Shown here one piece after another: positions 1 through 10,070 of a DNA stretch of 64,000 nt. Origin of the DNA: Methylocapsa sp. D3K7 (GTDB lineage: Bacteria; Pseudomonadota; Alphaproteobacteria; Rhizobiales; Beijerinckiaceae). Position numbers and translations under genes: made by a program. The stretch is taken from contig NZ_CP123229.1 in the NCBI RefSeq assembly GCF_029855125.1, forward strand, positions 3,268,501-3,332,500. The letters run 5' to 3'. Each line of letters opens with the position of its first letter. The first letter of the stretch is position 1. Below the pieces are notes generated by a model that did not search any database, had not been told where the DNA came from, and saw only the letters and a list, made by a program, of their open reading frames with translations.

Positions 1-1239
1 TTGCCGGACAATGCGCTGGTCTTCACCGACGAGTCGCATGTCACCATTCCGCAGATCGGCGCCATGTACCGCGGCGACTTCCGGCGCAAGGCGACACTCG
101 CCGAATATGGGTTCCGGCTGCCGTCGTGTCTCGACAACAGGCCTTTGCGCTTCGAGGAATGGGACGCGATGCGGCCGCAGTCGATCCATGTCTCGGCGAC
201 ACCCAGCTCTTGGGAAATGGAGCGCGCGGGCGGCGTCTTCGTCGAACAGATCATCCGCCCCACCGGGCTTATCGATCCGCCGGTCGAAATCCGGCCCGCG
301 CGTGCGCAAGTTGACGATCTTTTGGGAGAAGTGCGCGAGGTGGCGGCAAAAGGCTACCGCAGTCTTGTCACCGTGCTCACCAAGCGCATGGCGGAAGACC
401 TCACCGAATATCTACATGACCATGGCGTTAGAGTGCGCTACATGCATTCCGACATCGACACGATCGAGAGAATCGAAATCATCCGCGATTTGCGGCTCGG
501 TGCTTTCGATGTGCTCGTCGGGATCAATCTTTTGCGCGAGGGGCTGGATATTCCCGAATGCGCCCTTGTCGCGATTCTTGACGCCGATAAGGAAGGGTTT
601 TTGCGCAGCGAAACATCGCTCGTGCAGACGATTGGCCGCGCTGCGCGTAATGTCGATGGCAAGGTGATCCTTTATGCCGACCGCGAAACCGGATCGATGA
701 CGCGTGCCCTCGCCGAGACGAGCCGCAGGCGTGAAAAACAGCAAGCCTACAATGCCGAAAATGGGATCACGCCCGCCTCGATCAAACGCGGGATCGCGGA
801 TATTCTGGGCTCGGTCTATGAGCAAGACCATGTCACGGTCGATGCGGGTCTTTCGGCGCCGGAGATGCTTGCCGGGCATAATTTCAAGGCGGCAATCGCC
901 GATCTCGAAAAGCGCATGCGGGACGCCGCCGCCAATCTCGAATTCGAGGAGGCCGCGCGGTATCGTGACGAATTGAAACGCCTGCAAGCGGTTGAACTCG
1001 CCATCGCCGATGATCCGCTGGCAAGCCAGCGCGATGTCGAATCGCAGGCCGGATCTTTTCAAGGCGAGCGCAAATATGGACGCGCGGCGAACCTGCCGGC
1101 CAGCCGTCCGCATAAACCGACCGATGCCGAGATGGGGCCGCATAATTTTGGCGGCGGCGAAGCCAAGCCGCGCGAGAATGGGAGGCCGCGTTCATCGGGG
1201 GGCAAGGGCGGGACAAGTTGGAAGGGGAAGCGGCGATAA
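1..1239 (+). CDS. uvrB: UvrABC system protein B, C-terminal part (5' end outside window)
   Basis: This is the C-terminal 412 residues of the UvrB damage-recognition helicase of nucleotide excision repair; the reading frame is open at base 1, so the N-terminal part with the Walker A motif lies upstream. Visible family signatures are the DESHVT segment near residue 11, VSATPSSWE near 65, the superfamily 2 helicase motifs [13 protein letters not shown] (about 174-186) and QTIGRAARN (about 210), and the UVR coiled-coil motif [15 protein letters not shown] (about 317-331) that contacts UvrC. After the UVR motif there is a tail of some 75 residues rich in Gly, Arg and Lys, longer than in E. coli; such tails occur in alphaproteobacterial UvrB. 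The next gene follows after 75 bases on the same strand. Confidence 0.97.
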   Translation: MPDNALVFTDESHVTIPQIGAMYRGDFRRKATLAEYGFRLPSCLDNRPLRFEEWDAMRPQSIHVSATPSSWEMERAGGVFVEQIIRPTGLIDPPVEIRPARAQVDDLLGEVREVAAKGYRSLVTVLTKRMAEDLTEYLHDHGVRVRYMHSDIDTIERIEIIRDLRLGAFDVLVGINLLREGLDIPECALVAILDADKEGFLRSETSLVQTIGRAARNVDGKVILYADRETGSMTRALAETSRRREKQQAYNAENGITPASIKRGIADILGSVYEQDHVTVDAGLSAPEMLAGHNFKAAIADLEKRMRDAAANLEFEEAARYRDELKRLQAVELAIADDPLASQRDVESQAGSFQGERKYGRAANLPASRPHKPTDAEMGPHNFGGGEAKPRENGRPRSSGGKGGTSWKGKRR

Positions 1240-1314
1240 CGTGTCCTTGATCGATATTTCTTATGCATGATGTGCGAAGATGCCACCGGGTTCAGGCGGA
1301 GCTAGTGGAACTCC

Positions 1315-3147
1315 ATGACTCAAAAAATCGAGGACTATGCAATTATTGGCGATTGCGAGTCGGCGGCTCTCGTCGGGCGCGATGGTTCGGTCGATTGGCT
1401 ATGCTGGCCGCGTTTTGATTCGCCTGCCTGTTTCGCCAATCTCCTCGGCACCAAGGACAATGGCCGGTGGCTGATCGCACCGGTAGACCCCGCCGCCAAG
1501 ATCACGCGGAACTATCGTGGCCATACATTGATTCTCGAAACCGCGATCGAGACCGCGGACGGTACCGCCGTGGTTACCGATTTCATGCCGGTGCGCACGC
1601 CAGGCACTCATCTCATACGTCTCGTGCGGGGCATCAGCGGCAGCGTTAAGCTGCGCACCGAGCTTGTCATCCGTTTCGACTATGGCGCGGTCGTGCCATG
1701 GATGCGGCGCCGTGATGACGGAAGTCTGCACGCGGTTGCTGGGCCAGACCGTTTGGTGCTGCGCACGCCCATAAGCCTTCGCCCGCACGGACGGACGCAT
1801 GCCGGTGAATTCACGGTCACTGCCGGAGAAACAACGGATTTCACGTTGAGCTTCGGCATCTCCTACGAGGATGTGCCAAGGGCCATCGATCCATATGCCG
1901 CGCTCGTACAAACGGAGCGGAGCTGGGGAGGCTGGTCGAAACCGTTTGAAGGTGCCGGGGATTGGTCTGAGGCGGTGATCCGCTCGTTGCTAACCTTGCG
2001 CGCAATGATTTTTCAGCCGAGCGGCGGGATCGTCGCCGCGCCGACCACGTCGCTGCCGGAGCAATTGGGCGGCTCGCGCAATTGGGATTATCGCTTTTGC
2101 TGGCTGCGCGACGCGACCTTTACATTGCTCGCGCTGATGAACGGCGGCTATGCCGAGGAAGCGACACGATGGCGTGCTTGGCTGATCCGTGCCATAGGCG
2201 GCGAACCGGCGCTGGTCCAGGTTCTCTATGGGCTGGGAGGAGAGCGTTGCATTCCTGAACGGTCGCTTCCCTGGCTTTCCGGATATGGCGGCGCAACGCC
2301 GGTCCGTGCAGGAAATGCGGCGTCCGGCCAGTTGCAGCTCGATATTTATGGCGAGGTGCTCGATGCGCTTTACCAAAGCCGCAAGCGCGGGCTCGTCGCC
2401 GACGCTGCCGACTGGATGTTGCAAATCGAGCTGCTGAAACATCTCGAAACGATCTGGGAATTGCCCGATGAAGGCATTTGGGAAGTGCGCGGCCCACGTC
2501 GGCATTTCACCTATTCGAAAATCATGACTTGGGTTGCCTTCGATCGCGCCGTTAAGAGCATCGAGGAGTTTGGTTTTGTCGGGCCGCTCGATCATTGGCG
2601 GCATCTTCGACAACGCATTCACGAGGATATTTGCGCCAAGGGTTTTGATTCTGAACTGGGCTCTTTCACGCAGAGCTACGATTCAAAAGTTCTTGATGCC
2701 AGTCTCCTCATGATGGCCCTCGTTGGTTTCTTGCCGCCCAGTGACAAACGCGTGCTCGGCACAGTCGGTGCGATCGAGCGGCACTTGATGGTGGATGGTT
2801 TGGTGAGCCGTTACGATACGCGAAAGGCTAACGACGGGTTGCCCGAAGGCGAAGGCGCGTTTCTCGCTTGCAGCTTCTGGCTTGTCGACAATCTCGTGCT
2901 TTTGGGGCGGTTCGAGGACGCTCGCAAACTGTTTGAGCGGCTTCTTCTACTTCGGAATGACCTTGGTTTACTGTCCGAGGAATATGATCCTGCGTCGAAA
3001 TGCCTCGTAGGTAATTTTCCTCAGGCCTTTTCGCACATCGCCTTGATCAACTCCGCCTATAATCTCGCCCGCGCGGCCAAACCCGCAGAACAACGCTCCG
3101 GTGCCAAGGCTCCAGAGGCGGGAGAAGATCGAATCGCTCTTTTTTGA
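1315..3147 (+). CDS. Glycoside hydrolase family 15 protein (glucoamylase/trehalase-like)
   Basis: A 610-residue protein with the full GH15 layout: an N-terminal beta-sandwich opening with IEDYAIIGDCESAALVGRDG and SVDWLCWPRFDSP (residues 4-40), then an (alpha/alpha)6 barrel from about residue 210. The barrel carries NWDYRFCWLRDATFTLLAL near 260, GIWEVRGPRRHFTYSK near 390 (probable catalytic acid Glu) and LPEGEGAFLACSFWLVDNL near 510 (probable base). Family members hydrolyse alpha-glucosidic bonds in glucans or trehalose; bacterial homologues of this length without a signal peptide are often cytosolic trehalases or dextrin glucosidases. No export signal is visible, so a cytosolic role is likely. 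Substrate cannot be fixed from sequence. It faces the luxR-type gene tail to tail with 21 bases between. Confidence 0.9.
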   Translation: MTQKIEDYAIIGDCESAALVGRDGSVDWLCWPRFDSPACFANLLGTKDNGRWLIAPVDPAAKITRNYRGHTLILETAIETADGTAVVTDFMPVRTPGTHLIRLVRGISGSVKLRTELVIRFDYGAVVPWMRRRDDGSLHAVAGPDRLVLRTPISLRPHGRTHAGEFTVTAGETTDFTLSFGISYEDVPRAIDPYAALVQTERSWGGWSKPFEGAGDWSEAVIRSLLTLRAMIFQPSGGIVAAPTTSLPEQLGGSRNWDYRFCWLRDATFTLLALMNGGYAEEATRWRAWLIRAIGGEPALVQVLYGLGGERCIPERSLPWLSGYGGATPVRAGNAASGQLQLDIYGEVLDALYQSRKRGLVADAADWMLQIELLKHLETIWELPDEGIWEVRGPRRHFTYSKIMTWVAFDRAVKSIEEFGFVGPLDHWRHLRQRIHEDICAKGFDSELGSFTQSYDSKVLDASLLMMALVGFLPPSDKRVLGTVGAIERHLMVDGLVSRYDTRKANDGLPEGEGAFLACSFWLVDNLVLLGRFEDARKLFERLLLLRNDLGLLSEEYDPASKCLVGNFPQAFSHIALINSAYNLARAAKPAEQRSGAKAPEAGEDRIALF

Positions 3148-3168
3148 GCGCTTGCCGTTCGCCAGCCG

Positions 3169-3861
3169 CTACTCGACTTGCAACAGCAGCGCGACGAGTT
3201 CGCTTTGCCGGTGCGTATCGGTCTTGGCGAACACGGATTTCAACTGATTGCGCGCCGTCTCGCGGGAAATCTTCAATTCCCTGGCGGCGATATCGGGAGG
3301 TGCGCCACGCGCGATGATACAGGCGAGCTTCGCCTCCGACGGGGTCAGGCGGAATGTCTTGGCGAGAATCGTTGCGGGCGGCCCCGGCCTCGGACCTAGG
3401 GCATTCAACGTCATGAGGGCATGGATTTCCTGCCCCGGGTGATGTTCCGGCCCTTCAAAGGGCCAAATCCGCACGATCACCGGCAATTTGTCAGTACGAG
3501 GGACGATCACCGGTTCCACCGCCAAGGAATTCAAACGGGGCGGGCCGGACAGTTGATCGATCGCGTCCTTGATAAGAGTTCGCGAGTCTAGGTCGCGAAC
3601 GAACAGCCGCCGGTCCTTGATTTTGATATTGTTGTCGAAAACGGCTTCCGCCGCGCTGTTTACGTCGACAACAAATCCGTGCCGGTCGAGGGCGATCGCG
3701 GGGAGCCGCATCGCGTTGAGCGTGGCGGTCGGAGAAGCCGCCGCTCCGCGCGCTCCAGAGACAGCCGCGATTTCGATCAAACGCCGGGTGAAGGTAGCAA
3801 GAATGCGTTCTTCTTCAGCGCGCAGGTTGCCGATGTCGGTTTCTTTTTCCAAAACAGTCAT
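3169..3861 (-). CDS. LuxR-type DNA-binding regulator with PAS-like sensor region
   Basis: A 230-residue regulator. Residues about 165-225 form a GerE/LuxR helix-turn-helix (LTPSEAKLACIIARG, then ISRETARNQLKSVFAKT and HRQSELVALLLQ). The N-terminal half resembles a degenerate PAS fold (PAIALDRHGFVVDVNSAAEA near residue 54), so it probably senses a small molecule or redox state. There is no receiver domain and no autoinducer-binding signature. It is transcribed away from thrS out of an AT-rich gap and is convergent with the GH15 gene; no target is evident. The ATG at 3861 is the natural start. Confidence 0.8.
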   Translation of the reverse strand: MTVLEKETDIGNLRAEEERILATFTRRLIEIAAVSGARGAAASPTATLNAMRLPAIALDRHGFVVDVNSAAEAVFDNNIKIKDRRLFVRDLDSRTLIKDAIDQLSGPPRLNSLAVEPVIVPRTDKLPVIVRIWPFEGPEHHPGQEIHALMTLNALGPRPGPPATILAKTFRLTPSEAKLACIIARGAPPDIAARELKISRETARNQLKSVFAKTDTHRQSELVALLLQVE

Positions 3862-4551
3862 TTTGCACCAGTAATCAGTTGATTTTAATCGGAATTAATC
3901 GCTCCGCGCTTATTCTCAATCACTCTCTTTTTTCAGACGCGCTAGCAGAACCAAAACGGGCCAGCTGGCGTCCATTTTTTTGTTAAAGAATTTTATGACG
4001 AATAACAAGCGCTAACAATCGTGTAGTTAGAAGCTCCTTTCAAAAAGGTGAGTGAAACGGCTAAGAAACCCCAAAACCTTCGTAGTTTGACGATAGAAAA
4101 AAAAGAAGCCTCTGATTTCACTCGATATATAGGAGACTTAAAGCCGCATTTTGGGCTGTTCGCAGTGTGTTTCATCACATCACAACTCCCACAAGTATCA
4201 AATTAAGATAAACATTAATCGTTTTTAACAATAAAAAATTATTTGCTCAGTAGCGAAAGTTCACTTTCAGTAGCAACCGCTCTCACAAATGTAAATCATA
4301 TGATCGGGCGCATTGCAATATGTCTTATTGCAGCAAAGGCAACAGTTAAGCTTACTGCAATGAATCTTTCGTCTTTCATAGCTTGAACACAACAGTTAAA
4401 AGTCCTCAGAACATTCTGAAAGAAAGGTGTGCTTGCACCTTACGCAATACGACGGTTAGGTTCTCCCGATCGATTCGAGGGTACCCCCGAATGCGCCAGT
4501 AAATGCTTACGCCGATTGGTATCTGCGAGTGAGCAGCAAGGAGATGACCCC
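3862..4551. other. AT-rich intergenic region between a luxR-type gene and thrS
   Basis: These 690 bases are clearly AT-rich between about 3980 and 4420, unlike the GC-rich surroundings. I see no convincing gene: the only open frame (minus strand, 3993-4178) codes for 61 residues with no recognisable features. Short repeats are present: AACAGTTAA occurs at about 4341 and 4391, ATTGCA occurs twice around 4313-4331, and GAAAGT/ACTTTC form a small inverted repeat near 4255-4268. The region must hold the promoters of both divergent neighbours. It could be a remnant of transferred DNA or a long regulatory leader of thrS. Confidence 0.6.
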
Positions 4552-6489
4552 ATGATTTCCGTAACTTTTCCGGACGGCGCAGCACGCCCGTTCGAACCGG
4601 GAGTGAACGGGTTCGAGATCGCCAAAAGCATTTCGCCATCCCTCGCCAAGCGGGCGGTTGCGATGACACTTAATGGTGCGTTGCACGATCTCGCCGATTC
4701 CCTGACACAGGATGCGGCGATAGAGTTCGTGACCCGGGACGATCCACGAGCACTCGAACTCATCCGTCATGATGCCGCGCATGTGCTTGCCGAGGCGGTG
4801 CAGACGCTCTTTCCTGGCACTCAGGTCACCATAGGGCCGGTGATCGAGAACGGCTTTTATTATGATTTCTATCGGGCGGAGCCGTTTACGCCGGAAGATT
4901 TCGCCGCGATCGAAAAAAAAATGGCCGAGATCATCGCGCGCGACAAACCTTTCACCAAGGAGATTTGGACACGCGAACATGCCAAGGCCTGGTTCGAAAC
5001 GCATGGCGAGGCATTCAAGGTTGAACTCGTCGATGCAATTCCCGGACATGAAGATTTAAAAATCTACAAGCAAGGCGATTGGCTCGACCTCTGTCGCGGT
5101 CCTCACATGACCTCGACCGGCAAAGTTGGGAGCGCCTTCAAATTGATGAAGGTTGCGGGTGCCTATTGGCGCGGCGATTCGACAAAACCCATGCTGCAGC
5201 GAATCTACGCCACGGCCTTCGCCAAGCAGGAGGAACTGAGCGCCTATCTCAAGCAGCTCGAGGAGGCCGAGCGGCGGGATCATCGCAGGCTCGGACGGGA
5301 AATGGATCTGTTCCATTTTCAGGAAGAGGGACCAGGCACGGTGTTCTGGCATCCTAAGGGCTGGACGCTCTTTCAGACGCTGATTTCCTATATGCGGCGG
5401 CGCCAGGAGGCGGCCGGCTATATCGAAGTCAACACGCCGCAGGTGCTCGACCGCGCGCTTTGGGAAACGTCGGGCCATTGGCAGACGTTTCGTGAAAATA
5501 TGTTTCTCACCAAGACCGAGGACGAGCGCATCTTCGCGCTGAAGCCGATGAATTGTCCCGGCCATATTCAGATTTTCAAGAATGGTTTGAAGTCCTATCG
5601 CGACCTGCCTTTGAAGATCGCCGAATTCGGCGTGGTGCATCGCTATGAGCCGTCTGGCGCCTTGCATGGGATCATGCGGGTTCGCGCCTTCACCCAGGAT
5701 GACGCTCATATTTTCTGCACCGAGGACCAGATCATGGCCGAGGCCTTGAAGGTCAATGATCTCATCCTGTCAATCTATGCCGATTTCGGGTTTCACGACA
5801 TCGTCGTCAAGCTTTCGACCCGGCCCGAAAAACGCGTGGGCACCAATGAGGCCTGGGATAAGGCGGAAGCGGCATTGACGCGCGTGCTCGAACACATCGC
5901 CGAACGTGGCCTCAAGACGGGAATCAATCCGGGCGAAGGTGCCTTCTATGGGCCGAAGCTCGAATATACGTTGCGCGATGCGATTGGCCGGGAATGGCAA
6001 TGCGGGACGACGCAGGTTGATCTGAACATGCCTGGCCGGTTCGGCGCCTTTTATATCGGGGCCGACAGCGAAAAGGTGACGCCGGTGATGATCCACCGCG
6101 CCATGTTCGGCTCGCTGGAGCGCTTCACGGGGATTTTGATCGAGCATTTCGCCGGTCATCTGCCCTTGTGGCTGTCGCCGCTGCAGATCGTCGTCGCGAC
6201 GATCACGCAGGAGGCCGACGATTACGCGGGCGAAGTGATCGCGGCGGCGCGTAAGAGAGGGCTGCGGGCGGAGGGCGATCTTCGCAACGAGAAAATCAAT
6301 TATAAGGTACGCGAGCATTCGCTCGCCAAGATTCCGGTCCTCATGGTTCTCGGCAAGAAGGAGGCGGCCTCGCGCGCCGTCTCGATCCGGCGTCTTGGCT
6401 CACAGGATCAGACGCAGATGGGACTCGACGAGGCTTTGAGCCAGCTTGCTGAAGAGGCGGCGCCGCCGGATGTGAAGCGGGGTTTGTAG
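4552..6489 (+). CDS. thrS: Threonyl-tRNA synthetase
   Basis: A class II aminoacyl-tRNA synthetase that charges tRNA-Thr, 645 residues from the ATG at 4552, the usual length. The order is complete: N-terminal TGS domain ([17 protein letters not shown], about 1-62), an editing domain with the [17 protein letters not shown] segment (about 73-90), and a catalytic core with motif 2 ([20 protein letters not shown], near 364-383), the Zn-binding Cys in MNCPGH, motif 3 near the residues [14 protein letters not shown], and an anticodon-binding domain. The frame is open upstream to 4429, but the ATG at 4552 is preceded by AGCAAGGAG and matches the family start, so I chose it. Transcribed alone; the AT-rich leader upstream is unusually long. 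Confidence 0.97.
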   Translation: MISVTFPDGAARPFEPGVNGFEIAKSISPSLAKRAVAMTLNGALHDLADSLTQDAAIEFVTRDDPRALELIRHDAAHVLAEAVQTLFPGTQVTIGPVIENGFYYDFYRAEPFTPEDFAAIEKKMAEIIARDKPFTKEIWTREHAKAWFETHGEAFKVELVDAIPGHEDLKIYKQGDWLDLCRGPHMTSTGKVGSAFKLMKVAGAYWRGDSTKPMLQRIYATAFAKQEELSAYLKQLEEAERRDHRRLGREMDLFHFQEEGPGTVFWHPKGWTLFQTLISYMRRRQEAAGYIEVNTPQVLDRALWETSGHWQTFRENMFLTKTEDERIFALKPMNCPGHIQIFKNGLKSYRDLPLKIAEFGVVHRYEPSGALHGIMRVRAFTQDDAHIFCTEDQIMAEALKVNDLILSIYADFGFHDIVVKLSTRPEKRVGTNEAWDKAEAALTRVLEHIAERGLKTGINPGEGAFYGPKLEYTLRDAIGREWQCGTTQVDLNMPGRFGAFYIGADSEKVTPVMIHRAMFGSLERFTGILIEHFAGHLPLWLSPLQIVVATITQEADDYAGEVIAAARKRGLRAEGDLRNEKINYKVREHSLAKIPVLMVLGKKEAASRAVSIRRLGSQDQTQMGLDEALSQLAEEAAPPDVKRGL

Positions 6490-6611
6490 GTGCCTCAAAA
6501 AGTCACGCATGCTATTGGCTCGTCCGTGCGCAGCACGCTGTCTTGGCCAAAGCGCGCCTTATAGGCCGCGCGGATCGCCTCTATGCGAGTGTCCGAATCG
6601 GCTGCTGGCGC

Positions 6612-6935
6612 TTACCAGATCAGCAGCAGGCGCGAGGTTTCCTTGACGAGTGCGCCGGCGCTATCGCGCCATTGCCCGTAGCCCGTGAGCACGGTGAGAC
6701 CATCGGGAAAGCGAGGCGTGATTTCGGTTGCCACGAACGCCGCCCATTCTTCCTCGCTGGCCGGGGTCAAGCTCTCGTGCCCCGAGCCGAACACAAGTTC
6801 GAGACGTGCCATGGGTTTCGCCGCGTTATGGCACGTAAGCCCGCCGCCCGTAAGCGCGGTCGGCGCCCGAAGATAAGGGGCAATCAGCAAACCCGCGGCC
6901 ATCATGATGGCGCCAGAGACAACGGCGGTGCGCAT
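6612..6935 (-). CDS. DUF3574 domain secreted protein
   Basis: A 107-residue protein with an N-terminal hydrophobic segment (MRTAVVSGAIMMAAGLLIAP) that looks like a signal peptide or anchor, followed by a DUF3574 domain: ARLELVFGSG, EEEWAAFVATEITPRFPDG, LTVLTGYGQWRD and ETSRLLLIW are the conserved blocks. Function of the family is unknown. I chose the ATG at 6935 because it gives a signal peptide and a normal length, although the frame is open to 7106 inside rsmA. It is the last gene of the minus-strand lptG-lptD-surA-pdxA-rsmA run, 32 bases after rsmA, and is convergent with thrS. Confidence 0.82.
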   Translation of the reverse strand: MRTAVVSGAIMMAAGLLIAPYLRAPTALTGGGLTCHNAAKPMARLELVFGSGHESLTPASEEEWAAFVATEITPRFPDGLTVLTGYGQWRDSAGALVKETSRLLLIW

Positions 6936-6967
6936 GTGAGTTCCTTGATAGCGGAAATGATCTGCGA

Positions 6968-7864
6968 TCATGGCATTGCGGGTTCTTGATCCGCGCGCAT
7001 ATCCTCGAGCGCCCGAGACAATGCGGCAAATCCTTCGATGCCGATGGCTTCCGCTCTTAATGCCGGGTCGATCTCCGCGCGGGCAAGCAAAGTTCCGGCA
7101 TCGCAATCCTTGATCGTTTTCAACGACTGCCGCAGCATCTTGCGCCTTTGCCCAAAAGCCGCTTGCGTGACCTCCGACAAAAGACGCGCCTGGCAGGTCA
7201 TGGGAGAGACACGCGGAACAAGTTCGACCACCGCCGAGGTCACTTTCGGGGGCGGAGTGAAGGCAGAGGGCGCAACGTCAAAAAGAAGACGTGTGGTGCA
7301 ACGCCAATTGCACAGCACCGCGAGGCGGCCATAGGCGGCGCGCTCGGCCGGGCTCGCAATGATACGCTCGGCCACCTCGCGCTGAAACATCAAAATGAGC
7401 CGGTCGAACCACGGCGGCCAAGGCTCGGTTTCCAGCCAGCGGACCAGCAGTGCGGTGGCGATGTTGTAGGGAAGATTGGCGCAAACGCGTGCAGGTCTCG
7501 CCTCGCCAACCAGCCGCCCGAGATCGACGTCCAGCGCGTCACCTTCGATAACTTCGAGCCGCCCGGGATAATGGTCCGCGATCTCGGCAAGCGCTGGTAG
7601 ACAGCGCGCGTCGCGCTCGACCGCGATGATTTTTTGCGCACCTTCCGCGAGCAATGCCCTGGTCAGACCGCCAGGACCTGGGCCAATCTCGACAATCAGT
7701 GCGTCGGTCAGCGGCGCTGCCGCGCGGGCGATGCGGCGGGTGAGATTAAGATCGAAAAGAAAATTCTGGCCGAGCGATTTCTTGGCAAGGAGCCCATGCG
7801 CATTGGCGACCTCGCGAAGCGGTGGAAGACCATCGAACTGGTTTCCTCCTGCAGATCGTGACAC
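6968..7864 (-). CDS. rsmA: 16S rRNA (adenine1518/1519-N6)-dimethyltransferase RsmA/KsgA
   Basis: This enzyme dimethylates two adjacent adenosines in the 3'-terminal helix of 16S rRNA late in 30S assembly. The AdoMet fold is complete: motif [12 protein letters not shown], motif [12 protein letters not shown], acidic loop VERDARCL, and catalytic motif [13 protein letters not shown], then a C-terminal helical domain. No ATG serves as start: GTG at 7864, 25 bases past the pdxA stop, gives 298 residues, while a TTG at 7942 inside pdxA would give 324. I favour 7864 on length and spacing, with moderate certainty. It lies in the conserved surA-pdxA-rsmA order. Confidence 0.95.
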   Translation of the reverse strand: MSRSAGGNQFDGLPPLREVANAHGLLAKKSLGQNFLFDLNLTRRIARAAAPLTDALIVEIGPGPGGLTRALLAEGAQKIIAVERDARCLPALAEIADHYPGRLEVIEGDALDVDLGRLVGEARPARVCANLPYNIATALLVRWLETEPWPPWFDRLILMFQREVAERIIASPAERAAYGRLAVLCNWRCTTRLLFDVAPSAFTPPPKVTSAVVELVPRVSPMTCQARLLSEVTQAAFGQRRKMLRQSLKTIKDCDAGTLLARAEIDPALRAEAIGIEGFAALSRALEDMRADQEPAMP

Positions 7865-7889
7865 GGTTTTCGCGTTTCCCGGTTGTGAA

Positions 7890-8939
7890 TCAATGTCCGG
7901 TGTGTTTGGCTGCACCGGCACGGCGCGCGAGCTTACCGGCAAGCCTCAAGGCCGCGATCAGGCTCGCTGGATCCGCGACCCCCTTTCCGGCGATATCGAA
8001 AGCCGTGCCGTGGTCGGGAGACGTGCGGATCAAGGGAAGCCCCAAGGTCACGTTGACCGCTGTATCGAAGGCCACGGTTTTCACCGGGACCAAGGCCTGA
8101 TCGTGATACATCGCAATGACAACATCGTAGTTTTTCCGTGCGTCCGGACGAAACAGACTATCGGCGGGGTAGGGTCCGCTCACCGCGATACCCGCCGCCG
8201 CAAGATCAGCCAGCGCCGGTGCAATGACGTCTATTTCCTCACGGCCCATCGCGCCGCCTTCGCCCGCGTGAGGGTTAAGGCTCGTGAACGCAAGACGCGG
8301 CTTTCTGATGCCAAACCGCGAGGCAAGGTCATGCGCCACGACGAGGCCGGTTTCCACAAGGAGCGCGCGCGTCAACATGGACGGCACACGCGAAAGCGGA
8401 ATGTGAACTGTGGCGGGGACGACAGAGAATTTCGGTGACCAAATCAGCATCACGGCCCGTGCCCTGGTGCCGAAATGGCGTTCGGCCAGCTCCTCAAGGA
8501 ACTCGGTGTGGCCAGGGTAGCGAAAGTGGGCGCGATAGAAGAGTTCTTTGGCGATGGGATTGGTGACAACGGCCGAAGCCTTCTTGGCGCGGATGAGCTG
8601 CACGCAGGTTTCAATAGAGGCGATGGTTCCGGCTGCATCCCTTACATCCGGGAAGCCCGGTTTTCCAAAAGCCGCATGATCCAACGCAAACACCGGCAAT
8701 GCGTGGCGAAACACCGAAGCAGCATCGGCATCGCCGACGATTTTGATCGGAACATTTAAGTCCAAGCCGCGCGCGGTGGCGGCGAGTTGCCCAACATTGG
8801 TGACGGCCAAAAAAGGCGGAAAGTCTGGATTTTCATGCGTCTTAAGCCAAGCCTTCAATGTGAGTTCCGGCCCGATACCCGCGGGATCTCCTTGTGACAA
8901 TGCTAGAGGAAGAATATTTGCCGGATACGGTCGCGCCAT
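7890..8939 (-). CDS. pdxA: 4-hydroxythreonine-4-phosphate dehydrogenase
   Basis: PdxA oxidises 4-phosphohydroxy-L-threonine in the DXP-dependent route to pyridoxal 5'-phosphate. The 349-residue protein shows the family blocks [17 protein letters not shown] at the N-terminus, [11 protein letters not shown] (metal-ligand region), [18 protein letters not shown], and [12 protein letters not shown] with the metal-binding His. The ATG at 8939 is preceded by an in-frame TTG at 8942 and is the better start. It sits between surA and rsmA in the same transcription direction, as in many proteobacteria. Confidence 0.96.
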   Translation of the reverse strand: MARPYPANILPLALSQGDPAGIGPELTLKAWLKTHENPDFPPFLAVTNVGQLAATARGLDLNVPIKIVGDADAASVFRHALPVFALDHAAFGKPGFPDVRDAAGTIASIETCVQLIRAKKASAVVTNPIAKELFYRAHFRYPGHTEFLEELAERHFGTRARAVMLIWSPKFSVVPATVHIPLSRVPSMLTRALLVETGLVVAHDLASRFGIRKPRLAFTSLNPHAGEGGAMGREEIDVIAPALADLAAAGIAVSGPYPADSLFRPDARKNYDVVIAMYHDQALVPVKTVAFDTAVNVTLGLPLIRTSPDHGTAFDIAGKGVADPASLIAALRLAGKLARRAGAAKHTGH

Positions 8940-9053
8940 CAATATCTCTCTGTTCGGCGATGAATGCCTAAGTTGCTGCGAAGGGACGAGTCCAAGCAGC
9001 CGATCTAGAGCGAAGGCAGCGTAAGAGCCGGGGGCTTTCTTTGCCGCCGTGCT

Positions 9054-10007
9054 TCAGTGCTTTACGATGACGGCTTTCGCCCGTAATTCCTTGAGTCGGC
9101 GTTCGCTGTCGGCTGCGGTATGAGCGGCAAGAATCTTCTGCGAGATCACAGCACGTGCCGCACTATCATCCTTGGCGGCGCCTTTGGAGCACACTGCGAT
9201 CATTTCAAGCCCTTCGTTCGAGCGTTGCGGCGCTGTAAGGTGACCTACGGGAGTCTTGTCGAGCAATTGACGGAAAGTCTCACCGATTTCAATGGAAGTC
9301 TTGATCAGCGGATCGCGCACCGTCACGTCGTTGAGGCTGCGGGCCAGACGCAAGCCGCTGTCGCAATCGGTGAATTGCGTCCGCAATTGTTCGGCGTCAT
9401 GGGCTCGCTCGTTCAACGCCGCGGGCGTTGCCGAGCGCGGTATCGCAAAGATAATCTCGCGCAAAGTATACGAGGTTCCGGCTGCTGCCTTGCCGCCTTG
9501 CTTAGCAAGTTCGGCGCGCACCTGTTCTTCGCTCGCTTCGACACCTTTGTTCAGCGCTTGCACCAGCACATCGAAAGCCATGTCGGCGCGGTAATGCGCT
9601 TTGAAGTGATCCGCGGTCACACCGGCATGCTGAAACGCCGCCACCAATGCATCTGGAGCGATTTTCATCTCCTGCGCCGCCTTGATGATTTGCTGCGAGA
9701 TGTCGTTATCCCGTGGATTGATGCCAAACTTGCTTGTTTCCTGCGTTTCGAGACGATCGGTAAAGAGACTTTCGATTGCCGCATCACGGGTCGCCGGTTT
9801 GTGCAGCACGCGCAACATTTTCATCCGCTCGTCGATATCAATGTCTGTGATCGGATCCCCATTGATGCTGGCGACGATTGCCTGGGCGACCGCGGGCTTG
9901 CTAGAAATCGCATTAAACGCGGCGATTGCAGCGGCGGCGCAAATCGCAAAACGCAAATAAGCGACGCGCGCGCTGCCATTCTTAGGCGCATCGGCTTTCA
10001 TCTCCAT
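9054..10007 (-). CDS. surA: SurA-like periplasmic chaperone / peptidyl-prolyl isomerase
   Basis: A 317-residue periplasmic folding factor for outer-membrane proteins, directly downstream of lptD, where alphaproteobacteria keep surA. Residues about 18-42 are a hydrophobic export signal ending in KPAVAQA. A SurA N-terminal chaperone domain follows (AIVASINGDPITDIDIDERM), and the C-terminal half (YTLREIIFAIPRSATPAALN onward) resembles one degraded parvulin domain rather than the two of E. coli SurA; isomerase activity is therefore uncertain. The ATG at 10007 has the ribosome site GGGAGAAGAGG immediately upstream; a GTG at 10028 is also in frame. Confidence 0.85.
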   Translation of the reverse strand: MEMKADAPKNGSARVAYLRFAICAAAAIAAFNAISSKPAVAQAIVASINGDPITDIDIDERMKMLRVLHKPATRDAAIESLFTDRLETQETSKFGINPRDNDISQQIIKAAQEMKIAPDALVAAFQHAGVTADHFKAHYRADMAFDVLVQALNKGVEASEEQVRAELAKQGGKAAAGTSYTLREIIFAIPRSATPAALNERAHDAEQLRTQFTDCDSGLRLARSLNDVTVRDPLIKTSIEIGETFRQLLDKTPVGHLTAPQRSNEGLEMIAVCSKGAAKDDSAARAVISQKILAAHTAADSERRLKELRAKAVIVKH

Positions 10008-10070
10008 GACCCTCTTCTCTCCCTTCACGCCGGCGCCGTTCTGGGCCGCCAGATTTTAATTATACCCGGT

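Noticed and set aside
412..1143. 243-codon minus-strand frame inside uvrB
   Set aside because: Antisense shadow of a conserved gene in GC-rich DNA.
3993..4178. 61-codon frame in the AT-rich gap before thrS
   Set aside because: Lacks a ribosome site and recognisable features; expected by chance in AT-rich DNA.
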